From Pseudideonella sakaiensis (GTDB taxonomy: Bacteria; Pseudomonadota; Gammaproteobacteria; Burkholderiales; Burkholderiaceae_C): 64,000 nucleotides of DNA. The translations under genes and the position numbers were made by a program. Under the pieces are notes generated by a model. That model was not told where the DNA came from and did no database searches. It saw only the letters and a list, made by a program, of their open reading frames with translations. Location of the stretch: assembly GCF_001293525.1 (NCBI RefSeq), contig NZ_BBYR01000069.1, positions 1 to 64,000 on the forward strand. Reading direction: 5' to 3'. The first letter of the stretch is position 1, and each line of letters begins with the position of its first letter. Of this stretch, positions 15,293-25,101 are shown one piece after another.

Positions 15293-16054
15293 ATGGACAC
15301 GCAGCCGATGCCGCTCGATGCGCTCGCCCGCCAGCACCCGGGCGGCCTGGACGAGTTCCGCATCACCTCGGCGAGCGAGATCAAGCAGATCCTGCGGCAG
15401 CTGCTGGACGGCGCGGTGCCGGTCAACATCAACGGGCCCGACGGCACCGTGCTGTCGACGACGCTGTGGACGGTCGACACGCTGCGCGGCGCGCTGAGCT
15501 TCAGTGCCAGCGCCGACGACCCGCACCTCGAGCAGCTGGTGCAGCAGGACGAGGCGGTCGTCGTCAGCTACCTCGACAGCGTGAAGCTGCAGTTCGACGC
15601 GACGCGCCTGGTGCTGGTGCACGGCCGCCGCCAGTCGGCGCTGAGCTGCGACTTCCCCGAGGTCGTCTACCGCTTCCAGCGCCGCAACACCTACCGCGTG
15701 CGCCCGCTGCACCGGGCCGCCCCGGTGGTCCGGCTGGACCACCCCGAGCAGCCGCGCCTGTCGCTCGCGCTGCGCGTGCTCGACGTCAGCCTCGGCGGCT
15801 GCGCGCTGTTCCTGCCGGAGGACGTGCCGCCGGTGCCCGCGGGCGCGTCGCTGCCCGGCTGCTCGGTCGAGCTCGACGCCGACACCCAGTTCACCGCCAC
15901 GCTGCGCCTGCAGCACCTCAGCTCGGTGCCGGGCGAGGCGCGCGGCCTGCGCATGGGCTGCGAGATGCTGCGCCTGTCGCCCGAGTCCGAGCGCATGCTG
16001 CAGCGCTACATCGAGCAGACGCAGAAGCGCCGCCGGCTGCTGGCGCTGGACTGA
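15293..16054 (+). CDS. ycgR: YcgR-type flagellar brake protein with PilZ domain
   Basis: 253 residues. An N-terminal YcgR domain (ITSASEIKQILRQLLDGAVP) precedes a PilZ domain with both c-di-GMP-binding motifs: RRNTYRVRP at about residues 129-137 and DVSLGGCAL at about 164-172. YcgR binds c-di-GMP and then contacts FliG/MotA at the motor to slow rotation. It is 23 bases downstream of fliT and probably belongs to the same late flagellar unit, linking c-di-GMP level to motility. Confidence 0.9.
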   Translation: MDTQPMPLDALARQHPGGLDEFRITSASEIKQILRQLLDGAVPVNINGPDGTVLSTTLWTVDTLRGALSFSASADDPHLEQLVQQDEAVVVSYLDSVKLQFDATRLVLVHGRRQSALSCDFPEVVYRFQRRNTYRVRPLHRAAPVVRLDHPEQPRLSLALRVLDVSLGGCALFLPEDVPPVPAGASLPGCSVELDADTQFTATLRLQHLSSVPGEARGLRMGCEMLRLSPESERMLQRYIEQTQKRRRLLALD

Positions 16055-16094
16055 AGGGCCCGGCGCGGGCCGAAGGCAAGCGGTGCAGGCCGGC

Positions 16095-16418
16095 TCAGAC
16101 CTGCATGTTCATGATGTCGCTGTAGGCCTGCACCAGCTTGTTGCGCACCTGCAGCGTGGCCTGGAAGCCGATCTGGGCCTTCTGCATCGCGACCATGGTC
16201 TCCTCGATGCTGACCGAGGGGTTGTCCATCTGGACCTCGCGCTGCATCGCGGAGGCCTGGGTCTGGCTGCGGCTGACGCCCTGCAGGGCCTGGCTGAGCG
16301 CCTGCTGGAAACCGGGCCCCTGGGTCGCGGCGCTGCTGCGCAGCGGCTGGCCGTTCGGCTGCAGGCCGGCGCGGGCGGCGGCCTGGGCGAAGTCGAAGGG
16401 TTTCAGCGAGACGTTCAT
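16095..16418 (-). CDS. fliE: flagellar hook-basal body protein FliE
   Basis: 107 residues, the usual FliE length. FliE joins the MS ring (FliF) to the proximal rod. The C-terminal half is conserved: VSIEETMVAMQKAQIGFQAT, then LQVRNKLVQAYSDIMNMQV, the last residues matching the family end. It is on the minus strand, divergent from fliF across 214 bases and convergent with ycgR. The fliE/fliF head-to-head layout implies a shared regulatory region. Confidence 0.95.
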   Translation of the reverse strand: MNVSLKPFDFAQAAARAGLQPNGQPLRSSAATQGPGFQQALSQALQGVSRSQTQASAMQREVQMDNPSVSIEETMVAMQKAQIGFQATLQVRNKLVQAYSDIMNMQV

Positions 16419-16632
16419 GGCGGGCTCCGCAGCGAGGCTCCGCAGGCCGCCGGCGATGCCGCACGGCCCGATGCGGGATGCTGCGCATTCTGGGTGCGGC
16501 GGCCCGCCGCGGGGCGCCGAATAGCGGCGGCTTCCCCGGGCTGTTCACCGCTTGCCGGCGGGGTGGGATCCGAATAATCCGGTCACGGGCCGATGCCGCC
16601 CGCACCGCCTCCCCGGACCCCGCCCCTGCCCC
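16419..16632. promoter_or_regulatory. divergent fliE/fliF control region
   Basis: This 214-bp gap must carry promoters for fliE (minus) and the long fliF operon (plus). A weak sigma-70-like candidate for fliF is TTGCCG (16552-16557), 17 bases, then TAATCC (16575-16580). No clear sigma-54 (TGGCAC...TTGC) or sigma-28 element was found by eye. The segment GGTGCGGCGGCCCGCCGCGG near 16495 is strongly self-complementary. Confidence 0.3.
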
Positions 16633-18300
16633 ATGGACAACGTCGTCGCCGCCAACCCCACCCCGCTGGTCCCGGCCACCGGCTTCGGCGCCCGCCTGGC
16701 CGCGCTGCCGGTGCGCTCGAAGATGATGCTCGGCACCGGCATCGCCGGCCTCGTGGCGATCGCCACCGCGATGCTGCTGTGGGGCAGCCAGGGCGACTAC
16801 AAGGTGCTGTTCGCGAACCTGGCCGACAAGGACGCGAACGCGATCCTGCAGCAGCTCGACGCGATGAACGTGCCGCGCCGCCTCGGCGACAACGGCGGCG
16901 CGATCCTGGTGCCCGCCGACAAGGTGCACGAGGTGCGGCTGAAGCTGGCCGCGTCCGGCCTGCCCAAGGGCTCGGTGGTCGGCTTCGAGCTGATGGACAA
17001 CGCGCGCTTCGGCCAGACCCAGTTCCAGGAGCGCCTGACCTTCCAGCGCGGCCTGGAGGGCGAGCTGACGCGCACCATCACCGCGATGGACGCGGTGGAG
17101 AACGCCCGGGTGCACCTCGCGCTGCCGAACCAGAACGGCTTCTTCCGCGAGCAGCAGAAGCCCACCGCGTCGGTGATGCTGACGCTGCGCGGCGGCCGCA
17201 CGCTGGACCGCTCGCAGATCGCCGGCATCGTCAACCTGGTCTCGCGCAGCGTGCCGGAGATGAGCGCGAAGTCGGTCAGCGTGCTGGACCAGACCGGCGC
17301 GCTGCTGTCGCAGACCGACGGCGCGCAGGCCGGGCTCGACGCCCAGCAGCTGCAGTACGTGAACCAGATCGAGTCCAGCTACACCAAGCGCATCCTGGAG
17401 CTGCTGGAGCCGGTGGTCGGCCGCGAGAACCTGCGCGCGAACGTCACCGCCGAGGTCGATTTCTCGCAGTCCGAGGCGACCTCCGAAGAGTTCAAGCCGA
17501 ACCAGGGCAACGACGCCCGGGTGACGGTGCGCAGCCAGCAGTCCTCCGAGCAGAACGGCAGCACCGCCACCATGCCCACCGGCGTGCCGGGCGCCGCGTC
17601 GAACACGCCGCCCACCAACCCGACCGCGCAGCTCACCGGCACCCCGCCGCCGCTGCAGACCGCCGGCGCCGGCAGCAACGGCAACAGCCGCCGCGAGGCG
17701 GTCACGAACTACGAGGTCGACAAGACCGTGCGCGTGACGCGCAACGCGACCGGCGCGATCAAGCGGATCAACGCCGCCGTGGTCGTCAACCACCGCACGA
17801 CGCTGGATCCGAAGGGCAAGCCGGTGACCACCGCGCTGAGCGCCGAGGAGATCGACAAGCTGACCGCGCTGGTGCAGGAGAGCGTCGGCTTCAGCAAGGA
17901 CCGCGGCGACTCGGTCAAGGTCGTCAACGCGCCCTTCAAGGTCGAGCCGGTCGAGAAGAACGAGCTGCCCTGGTGGAAGCAGCCCGAGGTGCTGGACCTG
18001 CTGCGCGCCGGCGGCGTGCCGGCCGCGCTCGCCTTCCTCGGCCTGCTGATCGTGTTCGGCCTGGTGCGACCGGCGGTGAAGGCCGCCCTCGCGCCGCCGC
18101 CCCCGCCGCCGGGCGCCACGCTGGACGCGGTGGTCGACGACGAGCAGGCGCTGCCCGGCCTGCCGGCGCCGGACGTCAAGGCGCTGGAGGCCCCGCAGGG
18201 CAATGACCGCCTGGCCGCGGCGCGCAGCATGGCGAAGGACAACCCTGCGGCGGTGGCGAGCATCGTGCGCGGCTGGGTCAACGGCGAGCAGCCGGCCTGA
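16633..18300 (+). CDS. fliF: flagellar MS-ring protein FliF
   Basis: 555 residues. FliF is the inner-membrane ring on which the basal body and export gate assemble. Transmembrane segment 1 lies near residues 35-52 (GIAGLVAIATAMLLWGS). The YscJ-like ring domain follows with YKVLFANLADKDANAILQQL and a conserved LALPNQNGFFREQQKP loop. A low-complexity Thr/Pro-rich loop lies near 310-350. Transmembrane segment 2 is near residues 459-481 and is followed by the FliG-binding cytoplasmic tail. The start ATG at 16633 follows a C-rich leader without a clear ribosome site. First gene of the fliF-R run. Confidence 0.97.
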   Translation: MDNVVAANPTPLVPATGFGARLAALPVRSKMMLGTGIAGLVAIATAMLLWGSQGDYKVLFANLADKDANAILQQLDAMNVPRRLGDNGGAILVPADKVHEVRLKLAASGLPKGSVVGFELMDNARFGQTQFQERLTFQRGLEGELTRTITAMDAVENARVHLALPNQNGFFREQQKPTASVMLTLRGGRTLDRSQIAGIVNLVSRSVPEMSAKSVSVLDQTGALLSQTDGAQAGLDAQQLQYVNQIESSYTKRILELLEPVVGRENLRANVTAEVDFSQSEATSEEFKPNQGNDARVTVRSQQSSEQNGSTATMPTGVPGAASNTPPTNPTAQLTGTPPPLQTAGAGSNGNSRREAVTNYEVDKTVRVTRNATGAIKRINAAVVVNHRTTLDPKGKPVTTALSAEEIDKLTALVQESVGFSKDRGDSVKVVNAPFKVEPVEKNELPWWKQPEVLDLLRAGGVPAALAFLGLLIVFGLVRPAVKAALAPPPPPPGATLDAVVDDEQALPGLPAPDVKALEAPQGNDRLAAARSMAKDNPAAVASIVRGWVNGEQPA

Positions 18301-18330
18301 GGACCGGGACCGGGTGCGGACGACGCGACG

Positions 18331-19332
18331 ATGAGCAGCGAAGACAAGGGCGTCGAGGACGCCGCCATCCTGCTGATGTCCCTCGGCGAGGAGGAGGCCG
18401 CCGAGGTCTTCAAGCACCTCGCGCCGAAGGAGGTGCAGCGGCTGGGCGAGACGATCGCGAAGATGAAGGCGATCCCGCGCGAGCGCGTCGAGAAGGTGCT
18501 CGAGCGCTTCTCCACGCTGGCCTCCGAGCAGAGCATGCTGGTGCAGGACACCGACGAGTACGTGAAGGCGGTGCTGCGCAAGGCGCTCGGCGACGAGAAG
18601 GCCAACATCCTGATCGACCGCATCCTGCAGGGCGGCGACATCTCGGGCATCGAGAGCCTGAAGTGGATGGACGCCGCCTCGGTGGCCGAGCTGCTGCGCA
18701 ACGAGCACCCGCAGATCGTCGCGGCGATCCTGGTGCACCTGGACTTCGAGCAGGCCGCGTCGGTGCTGAAGGCCTTCGCCGAGCGGCAGCGCAACGAGGT
18801 GCTGGTGCGCATCGCCACGCTGGACGGCATCCAGCCCACCGCGCTGAAGGACCTCAACGAGGTGATGAGCAAGGTGCTGGCCGGCGGCGACCGGCTGCGC
18901 AAGTCCTCGCTGGGCGGCGTGAAGACGGCCGCCGAGATGATCAACATGCTCGGCTCCAGCGTCGAGACCTCGGTGATCGACTACATCCGCGAGGCCGACG
19001 GCGAGCTGGCGCAGAAGATCATGGACAACATGTTCACCTTCGACGACCTGGAGAAGCTGGACGACAAGGCGGTGCAGACCCTGCTCAAGGAAGTGCAGAG
19101 CGAGTCGCTGATCATCGCGCTGAAGGGCGCCACGCCGGAGATGCGCGAGAAGGTCTTCCGCAACATGTCCAGCCGCGCCGCCGAGACGCTGCGCGAGGAC
19201 CTGGAATCGCGCGGCCCGGTGCGCGTCTCCGAGGTCGAGGCCGAGCAGAAGGAACTGCTGAAGATCGTGCGGCGCCTGGCCGACGAGGGCCAGATCATGC
19301 TCAGCTCGGGAGGCGACGATGACTTCCTCTAA
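18331..19332 (+). CDS. fliG: flagellar motor switch protein FliG
   Basis: 333 residues, full length. FliG is the rotor protein that receives torque from MotA. The N-terminal FliF-binding domain starts DAAILLMSLGEEEAAEVFKH. The middle domain carries the EHPQIVAAILVHL motif, residues about 124-136. The C-terminal torque domain includes MFTFDDLEKLDDKAVQTLLK and its charged helix. It follows fliF by 30 bases and overlaps fliH by 14 bases. Confidence 0.97.
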   Translation: MSSEDKGVEDAAILLMSLGEEEAAEVFKHLAPKEVQRLGETIAKMKAIPRERVEKVLERFSTLASEQSMLVQDTDEYVKAVLRKALGDEKANILIDRILQGGDISGIESLKWMDAASVAELLRNEHPQIVAAILVHLDFEQAASVLKAFAERQRNEVLVRIATLDGIQPTALKDLNEVMSKVLAGGDRLRKSSLGGVKTAAEMINMLGSSVETSVIDYIREADGELAQKIMDNMFTFDDLEKLDDKAVQTLLKEVQSESLIIALKGATPEMREKVFRNMSSRAAETLREDLESRGPVRVSEVEAEQKELLKIVRRLADEGQIMLSSGGDDDFL

Positions 19333-20095
19333 ACCCCCGCGCGGCGGCATCCGCAACGTGCCGGCGCCGCAGGGCGCCGCCAAGCCGTCGGTCTACGGGC
19401 GCTTCATCCCGCGCGAGGAGCTGAGCGAGTTCGCCGCCTGGTCGCCCGGCGCCTTCGGCGGCCAGGCCGCCCCGGCGCTCGGCGTGCAGCGCCCGGCCCC
19501 GCCGGCCCCGCCGCAGCCCAGCCCGGAGGAAGAGCTGCAGGCCCTGCTGGCCGCCAACCGTCAGCAGGCCTACCAGGACGGCTACCGCGACGGCCTGCAG
19601 GCGCTCGAGGGCTTCAAGCAGACGCATGCGCGGCAGCTGAGCACCCAGGTCGGCGCGCTGCTGCAGTCGATCGGCATGCAGCTCGACGAGATGCAGCAGG
19701 AGATGGCGCGCACGCTGGCGCTGGCGGCATCCAACCTGGCACGGCAGATCCTGCGCGAGGAGCTGACGCTGCGCCCGGAAAGGGTGGCCGGCGTCGCCGC
19801 GGAGGCGGTCGATGCGCTGCTGCTGAGCGCCCGCCACATCACGCTGCGCGTGCATCCCGACGACCACGCGCTGGTGTCGCAGGGCGCGTCCGAGGTGCTG
19901 GCGGCCCGCGGCGGCCGGGTGCTGACCGACGCCAGCGTCTCGCGCGGCGGCTGCCTGGTCGACTCGGACATCGGCGGCGTCGACGCCAGCATGGAAACGC
20001 GCTGGGCGCGCGCCGTCGCGGCGATCGAGGGCGCCGGCGACTGGAACGCGGCGGACGCCACGCCGGCCGCGGCAGCGCCGCAGGGTGACGCATGA
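19319..20095 (+). CDS. fliH: flagellar export stator protein FliH
   Basis: 258 residues. FliH holds the export ATPase FliI and resembles fused V/F-ATPase peripheral-stalk subunits. The N-terminus has Pro-rich low complexity. A middle glycine-spaced helix follows ([20 protein letters not shown]), then the FliH/YscL C-terminal domain with [20 protein letters not shown] and VHPDDHALV. The ATG lies inside fliG (14-base overlap) and the stop overlaps the fliI start by 4 bases. Confidence 0.93.
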   Translation: MTSSKPPRGGIRNVPAPQGAAKPSVYGRFIPREELSEFAAWSPGAFGGQAAPALGVQRPAPPAPPQPSPEEELQALLAANRQQAYQDGYRDGLQALEGFKQTHARQLSTQVGALLQSIGMQLDEMQQEMARTLALAASNLARQILREELTLRPERVAGVAAEAVDALLLSARHITLRVHPDDHALVSQGASEVLAARGGRVLTDASVSRGGCLVDSDIGGVDASMETRWARAVAAIEGAGDWNAADATPAAAAPQGDA

Positions 20096-21525
20096 TCAAC
20101 TCCCCGCTCGAGAACCAGGCCCTGGCCACCGGTGCGACGCGCACCCACTGGTCGCAGTTCCTGCAGTCGCTGGAGCGGCTCGGCCACGAGGACCTGCCGC
20201 TGGAGGCGCAGGGCGTGCTGGTGCGCGTGGCCGGGCTGGTGCTCGAGGCCGCGGGCATCCGTGCGCCGGTCGGCTCGGTCTGCGAGGTGCGCATGCCCGG
20301 CCAGCCGCCGGTGCTGGCCGAGGTGGTCGGCTTCTCCGGCGACCGCGCCTACCTGATGCCCACCGGCGACATCCAGGGCCTGGCCAGCGGCGCCAGCGTG
20401 GTGCCGCGGCCGGTGCCCGTGATGCCGCTGCGCCTGGGCGTGCCGCACCACGGCTGGCGCCGCAACGAGGACCGCACCCAGCACCTGCCGGTCGGCGAGG
20501 GCCTGCTCGGCCGGGTGGTCGATTCGCATGGCAACCCGCTCGACCGCAAGGGCCCGCTGCTCGAGGTGCGCAACGAGCCGCTGGTGCGCCGGCCGATCAA
20601 TGCGATGGACCGCGACCCGGTGCGCCGCCCGCTGGACACCGGCGTGCGGGCGATCAACGCGATGCTGACCGTCGGCCGCGGCCAGCGCATCGGCCTGTTC
20701 GCCGGCACCGGCGTCGGCAAGTCGGTGCTGCTGGGCATGATGGCGCGCTACACCGAAGCCGACGTGATCGTGGTCGGCCTGATCGGCGAGCGCGGGCGCG
20801 AGGTGAAGGAGTTCATCGAGGACATCCTCGGCGAGGAGGGGCTGCGCCGTGCGATCGTCGTGGCGGCCCCGGCCGACGCGCCGCCGCTCACGCGCATGCA
20901 GGGCGCCAACTACGCCACCGCGATCGCCGAGCACTTCCGCGATCAGGGCCAGCACGTGCTGCTGCTGATGGACTCGCTGACGCGCTATGCGATGGCGCAG
21001 CGCGAGATCGCGCTGGCGATCGGCGAGCCGCCGGCGACCAAGGGCTACCCGCCGAGCTGCTTCGCGAAGCTGCCGCAGCTGGTCGAGCGCAGCGGCAACG
21101 GGGTGGCCGGCGGCGGCTCGATCACCGCGTTCTACACCGTGCTGAGCGAGGGCGACGACCAGCAGGACCCGATCGCCGACGCGGCGCGCGGCATCCTGGA
21201 CGGCCACATCGTGCTGTCGCGCGAGCTGGCGGAATCCGGCCACTACCCGGCGATCGACGTCGAGAAATCGATCTCGCGCGTGATGACCAGCGTCGCGATG
21301 CCGCCGCACCTCGAGGCGGCGCGCCGCTTCCGCCAGCTGTCCTCGCGCTTCTCGAAGGCGCGCGACCTGATCCAGCTCGGCGCCTACACGCCGGGCCACG
21401 ACGGCGAGCTCGACCAGGCGGTGCGCCTGCACGAACCCATGGTGCAATTGCTGCAGCAGGGCATGCACGAGCCCGCACCGATCGCGCAGAGCGTGCAGCA
21501 GCTGCGTACGCTGATGGGCGGCTGA
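20092..21525 (+). CDS. fliI: flagellum-specific export ATPase FliI
   Basis: 477 residues. A hexameric ATPase of the type III export apparatus, homologous to the F1 beta subunit. The Walker A motif AGTGVGKS is at about residues 204-211, the Walker B region [19 protein letters not shown] follows, and the arginine-finger neighbourhood is near the [11 protein letters not shown]-like block. N-terminal residues about 20-90 form the hexamerisation barrel. ATGA coupling with fliH fits the obligate FliH-FliI complex. Confidence 0.97.
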   Translation: MINSPLENQALATGATRTHWSQFLQSLERLGHEDLPLEAQGVLVRVAGLVLEAAGIRAPVGSVCEVRMPGQPPVLAEVVGFSGDRAYLMPTGDIQGLASGASVVPRPVPVMPLRLGVPHHGWRRNEDRTQHLPVGEGLLGRVVDSHGNPLDRKGPLLEVRNEPLVRRPINAMDRDPVRRPLDTGVRAINAMLTVGRGQRIGLFAGTGVGKSVLLGMMARYTEADVIVVGLIGERGREVKEFIEDILGEEGLRRAIVVAAPADAPPLTRMQGANYATAIAEHFRDQGQHVLLLMDSLTRYAMAQREIALAIGEPPATKGYPPSCFAKLPQLVERSGNGVAGGGSITAFYTVLSEGDDQQDPIADAARGILDGHIVLSRELAESGHYPAIDVEKSISRVMTSVAMPPHLEAARRFRQLSSRFSKARDLIQLGAYTPGHDGELDQAVRLHEPMVQLLQQGMHEPAPIAQSVQQLRTLMGG

Positions 21526-21589
21526 GCCGCGCCCGCCCCCGACCCGCCCCCCGGACCACGATGACCCGCTGCTGCGAGAGGAACCGCCG

Positions 21590-22054
21590 ATGAGCCCGCT
21601 GCAACCCCTGCTGGCGCTGCTGGCGCTGGCCGAGAAGGAGCGCGACGCGTCGCTCGCCGCCCACCAGCAGGCCCAGCGCGCCGCCGAGGCGGCGCAGGCC
21701 CAGTCGCAGCAGCTGCTCGACTACCGCAGCGACTACGAACAGCGCTGGACCCACCAGTTCCAGACCCAGGGGACGATGCCGGTGCTGCACGCCTACCAGG
21801 GCTTCATGGGCCGCCTCGGCCAGGCCGTCACCCACCAGGACCGCATCGTCGCCCAGGCTGGCGACCAGCTGGCACGGGCCGCCCAGGTGCTGCGCGAGCA
21901 CGAGCTGCGCGTCGCCTCGGTGCGCAAGCTGATCGAGCGCCGCCAGCAGGAGCTCGGCCTGGTGGCCGAGCGCCGCGAGCAGAAGGCCACCGACGAGTTC
22001 GCCGCCCGCGCCGGCTGGAACCGCAGCAGCGGCTTCGGCGCCGACGCGCACTGA
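21590..22054 (+). CDS. fliJ: flagellar export chaperone/stalk protein FliJ
   Basis: 154 residues, almost entirely helical and Gln/Arg/Ala-rich, as expected for FliJ, a gamma-subunit-like coiled coil in the centre of the FliI ring. Typical blocks are LLALAEKERDASLAAHQQAQ and the C-terminal RRQQELGLVAERREQKATDE. The ATG at 21590 has AGAGGAA 7 bases upstream. Divergent in sequence as a family; the position after fliI supports the call. Confidence 0.9.
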   Translation: MSPLQPLLALLALAEKERDASLAAHQQAQRAAEAAQAQSQQLLDYRSDYEQRWTHQFQTQGTMPVLHAYQGFMGRLGQAVTHQDRIVAQAGDQLARAAQVLREHELRVASVRKLIERRQQELGLVAERREQKATDEFAARAGWNRSSGFGADAH

Positions 22055-22137
22055 GCGGCGCGGGCCGCCCCCGGCCACGCCCCCGTTCCCATTCCCGTCG
22101 ACATCCACGCCCCGCGTCCGAACCCTTGCCGCTCCCG

Positions 22138-24273
22138 ATGCCCGTCCTGTCCCCTGCCAGCGGTCCCGCCCTCCCCGCCGCCTCGCCGTCCGCCGGTGCC
22201 GTGGCCGGGGCTCGCCCGGCCGACGCGGGCCTGCCCGGCGCGGCATCGACCGGCCCGGGCGCGTTCGCGCGGCAGCTGTCGCGTCAGCAGAGCCGCTGGC
22301 AGGGCGCGGCGGGCAGCGGTGCCGGCGATCCGGCGACCGCGACCGGGGCCGGGGCCGGGGCCGGTACCGGGACCGGCAGCGGGGCCCGGGCCGCGGCCGG
22401 CAGCGGTGCCGCGGCCGGCGCCCTCGCCCGCTCGCCGGGCCGTCCCCTGGCGGTGCCGGCCGGGACCCCCGGCGGGCCGCCTGCCGCCGCCGCGGCGACG
22501 GCGGGCGCCAAGCTGCCGGGCAGCGCCGCCGAGGCCGGCAGCCGCGGGCGGCCAGCCGCCGCCGCGGGCACCGACCCGGGCACCGACGCGGATGCGACGG
22601 CCCACGCCGGGTCGGCGACCCCGCTGCCGGACGATGCGGCCGGCCGGGCCCGCTGGATGGCCGGCTGGACCCCGTCGGCCCCTGTCCCGGGGGACACGGC
22701 GGCCGGCGCCGCGATGTCCGACGCGGGCACGGCTGCGCTCCCACCGGCTGGCGCGGACAGCCCCGAGGCGGCCGTGCGGGCCGGTGCGGCGTGGACCGCC
22801 GCGGCGCCCGGCGCGGCCGCAGCGGCCCCCGATGTCCCCACGGACGCGTCGGTCATCCCGAGCGCGACCGGGCTGGCCGCGTCGCCGCCGTCCCGCGCGG
22901 GTCTGACGGACGCCGAGGCGAGGTCGGGCGATCCGCAGCCGACGACGGCCGCAGCCGCTGGACTGGCGGCGCCACCCGCGACGGCCGCCGCCACGGCCCC
23001 GACCGCCGGCCCGGTTCCCGGGGACGGCCGTGCCCCTGCCGACCCGACGGCGTCCCGGCCCGGCGCGCTGCCGGCCGCTGGCACCGACCGCCGCGAGGCC
23101 GCGCGTGCCGACGCCCGCAGCGATGCGCGCGCCGTCGCGGCGGCCAGCCGCGGGCGCCTCGCCGACACCGGCGCCGCGACCGAGGCCGCCGGCGAGGCCG
23201 TGGCCGATGGCTCCGCCGCCCGCCCGGCCGGCCGCGGCCGGCCCGCCGCCGACGAGCGGCCTGCCGCCGACGGCAGCGCCGGGTGGCCACCGGCGCCCGC
23301 CGCGCTGCCCGTCGCGCTGCCCGTCAGCACCCCCGAGGCCGGCGGCTCCGCGGGCGCGGCCACCGACGGCGCCGGATCGGCGCCGGCCGGCGTCGCCGAC
23401 CGCGCAGGCCGGCCGACGCCGGCGTTCGCGGCAGACGGCACCGCGTCGGGCGCCGCGGCCTTGCGCGGCGGCCCGGCCGCCGGCGCCGGACCCGACGACA
23501 GCGACCCGGGCGACGCCCTCGATGCAGCCGGCCCGTCCGCAGCCGGCGCGCCGCCGGCACCGGCCACGGCGCCCGCCGCGGCCCGCATGCGCCCACCCGC
23601 AGCCTCGGCCGCCGGCATGCCGGAGCTGGCCATGACCGCCCCGCCCGGCCGCTCGCCGGCGCCCGCGACGGCCGCGGCGCCCGCAGCGGAACACGCGCTC
23701 GAGGCCGCCGCCGCGGCGCCGCGGCGCGAGGCCCCGGCGCGGGCCGCCGGCAGCGGCGAGCCCGCCGCGCCGACGGCCGCGGCCTGGACGCCCCCGCCGG
23801 CGGCCACCGCGTCCGCGCCGCCGCCGGTCGAGGTGCAGCTGCCGACGCCGGTGCACGCCCCCGACTTCGCCGATGCGCTGGGCGCGCGCGTCAGCGTGCT
23901 GGCCGGCGACGGCGTGCAGGAGGCCGAGCTGCACCTCAACCCCGGCGACATGGGCCCGATCGCGGTGAAGATCACGCTCGACGGCGCCCAGGCCCAGGTC
24001 GACTTCGGCGTCGACAACGCCCGCACCCGTGCACTGCTGGAGGACAGCCTGCCGCAGCTGGCCAGTGCGCTGCACCAGGCCGGCCTGACACTCAGCGGCG
24101 GCGGCGTGTCGCAGCACCCGCGCGGCCAGGGCGGTGGCACGTCGGGCGACGCCAGCGGCAGCGGCGGCGCCCGCGGCGGGCCGGGCCGCCGGGGCGGCGG
24201 CGAGGACGAGGCCCCGCAGCGCGTGCGGGCGCGCCTGCCGCAGCGCATCGGCGGCGTAGACACCTACGCCTGA
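22138..24273 (+). CDS. fliK: flagellar hook-length control protein FliK
   Basis: 711 residues from the ATG at 22138; a TTG at 22126 is also in frame. FliK measures hook length and switches export from hook to filament. Only residues about 560-660 are conserved, with the FliK C-terminal domain signature AELHLNPGDMGPIAVKITLD then VDFGVDNARTRALLE. The preceding 560 residues are extreme low complexity, dominated by Ala, Pro, Gly and Thr, and probably act as the disordered ruler. Longer than the 400-residue enterobacterial protein. Confidence 0.9.
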   Translation: MPVLSPASGPALPAASPSAGAVAGARPADAGLPGAASTGPGAFARQLSRQQSRWQGAAGSGAGDPATATGAGAGAGTGTGSGARAAAGSGAAAGALARSPGRPLAVPAGTPGGPPAAAAATAGAKLPGSAAEAGSRGRPAAAAGTDPGTDADATAHAGSATPLPDDAAGRARWMAGWTPSAPVPGDTAAGAAMSDAGTAALPPAGADSPEAAVRAGAAWTAAAPGAAAAAPDVPTDASVIPSATGLAASPPSRAGLTDAEARSGDPQPTTAAAAGLAAPPATAAATAPTAGPVPGDGRAPADPTASRPGALPAAGTDRREAARADARSDARAVAAASRGRLADTGAATEAAGEAVADGSAARPAGRGRPAADERPAADGSAGWPPAPAALPVALPVSTPEAGGSAGAATDGAGSAPAGVADRAGRPTPAFAADGTASGAAALRGGPAAGAGPDDSDPGDALDAAGPSAAGAPPAPATAPAAARMRPPAASAAGMPELAMTAPPGRSPAPATAAAPAAEHALEAAAAAPRREAPARAAGSGEPAAPTAAAWTPPPAATASAPPPVEVQLPTPVHAPDFADALGARVSVLAGDGVQEAELHLNPGDMGPIAVKITLDGAQAQVDFGVDNARTRALLEDSLPQLASALHQAGLTLSGGGVSQHPRGQGGGTSGDASGSGGARGGPGRRGGGEDEAPQRVRARLPQRIGGVDTYA

Positions 24274-24387
24274 CGACGGGCCGCCGGCGGGCCCGGCGCG
24301 ACCGACCCCGGGTGACGCGCGCGGCCGATGGCCGCCGGAGGCCGGTTTTCGGGCCGCTTATCGCCGCTTCCGCGGCCGGCCGCGCTC

Positions 24388-24414
24388 TCAAAATCCTTCG
24401 CAATGCGCCGATGG
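24388..24414 (+). promoter_or_regulatory. possible sigma-28-like promoter before fliL
   Basis: TCAA (24388-24391), 15 bases, then GCCGATGG (24407-24414) has the FliA spacing but a poor end to the -10 element. It lies within the 189-bp fliK-fliL gap, about 50 bases before the fliL ATG, and could provide internal transcription of fliLMNOPQR. Chance occurrence cannot be excluded. Confidence 0.35.
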
Positions 24415-24462
24415 GCGTCCTCCTTCGGGAGGGCCCGCAGCGCCTGGACCGAAGGAGCACCG

Positions 24463-25059
24463 ATGGCCGCCGCCGCCGCTGACGCAAGCACCGCCCCGCC
24501 CGCCGGCAAGGGCAAGAAGAAGCTGATCATCATCCTCGTGGCCGCCCTGGTGCTGCTCGGCGGCGGTGGCGCCGCCGCGCTGATGGTCATGAAGAAGAAC
24601 GCCGCGGCCGCCGCCGAGGACGGCGAGGAGGCCCCGGTCGCGCACAAGGTCGAAAGCCACGCCAAGCCCGGCCAGCCGCCGACCTACGTCGCGCTCGACC
24701 CCTTCACCGTCAACCTGGCCGATAAGGAGACCGAGCGCTTCGCCCAGGTCGCGGTGACGCTGGAGGTGGACGACCCGAAGTTCGCCGAGCAGATGAAGGG
24801 CTACATGCCCTCGATCCGCAGCAACATCCTGATGATCCTGGCGCACAAGACCTCGGCCGAGCTGCTCGAGCGCAGCGGCAAGGAAGCGCTGGCCACCGAG
24901 ATCATGCGCGAGGCCGTGCGGCCGATGGGCATCGAGCTCGACGACGAGGACGCCGCCGACGAGGACGCCGGCGCGAAGTCGAAGAAAAAGAAGAAGAAGC
25001 GCGCCGCGGTGCACAACCCGGTGACCCACGTGCATTTCGCGAACTTCATCATCCAGTGA
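24463..25059 (+). CDS. fliL: flagellar basal body-associated protein FliL
   Basis: 198 residues. A single N-terminal transmembrane helix (residues about 22-45, KLIIILVAALVLLGGGGAAA) is followed by a periplasmic SPFH-like FliL domain: YVALDPFTVNLAD, then VAVTLEVDD and IRSNILMILAHKTSAELLE. FliL surrounds the stator and supports torque. An acidic then Lys-rich insertion (DDEDAADEDAGAKSKKKKKK) precedes the conserved C-terminal strand VHFANFIIQ. The start is well defined by GAAGGAG 5 bases upstream of ATG 24463. Confidence 0.95.
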   Translation: MAAAAADASTAPPAGKGKKKLIIILVAALVLLGGGGAAALMVMKKNAAAAAEDGEEAPVAHKVESHAKPGQPPTYVALDPFTVNLADKETERFAQVAVTLEVDDPKFAEQMKGYMPSIRSNILMILAHKTSAELLERSGKEALATEIMREAVRPMGIELDDEDAADEDAGAKSKKKKKKRAAVHNPVTHVHFANFIIQ

Positions 25060-25101
25060 CCCGCGCGATGAGCCCGAGCACCTTCGACCCCCGCCCGCTG
25101 C

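Noticed and set aside
16006-19383. A minus-strand open frame of over 1100 codons across fliF and fliG
   Set aside because: It lies opposite fully conserved FliF and FliG and has no recognisable motif.
21561-21593. A 10-codon frame ending in ATGA at the fliJ start
   Set aside because: Too short and it contains the fliJ ribosome site; probably chance.
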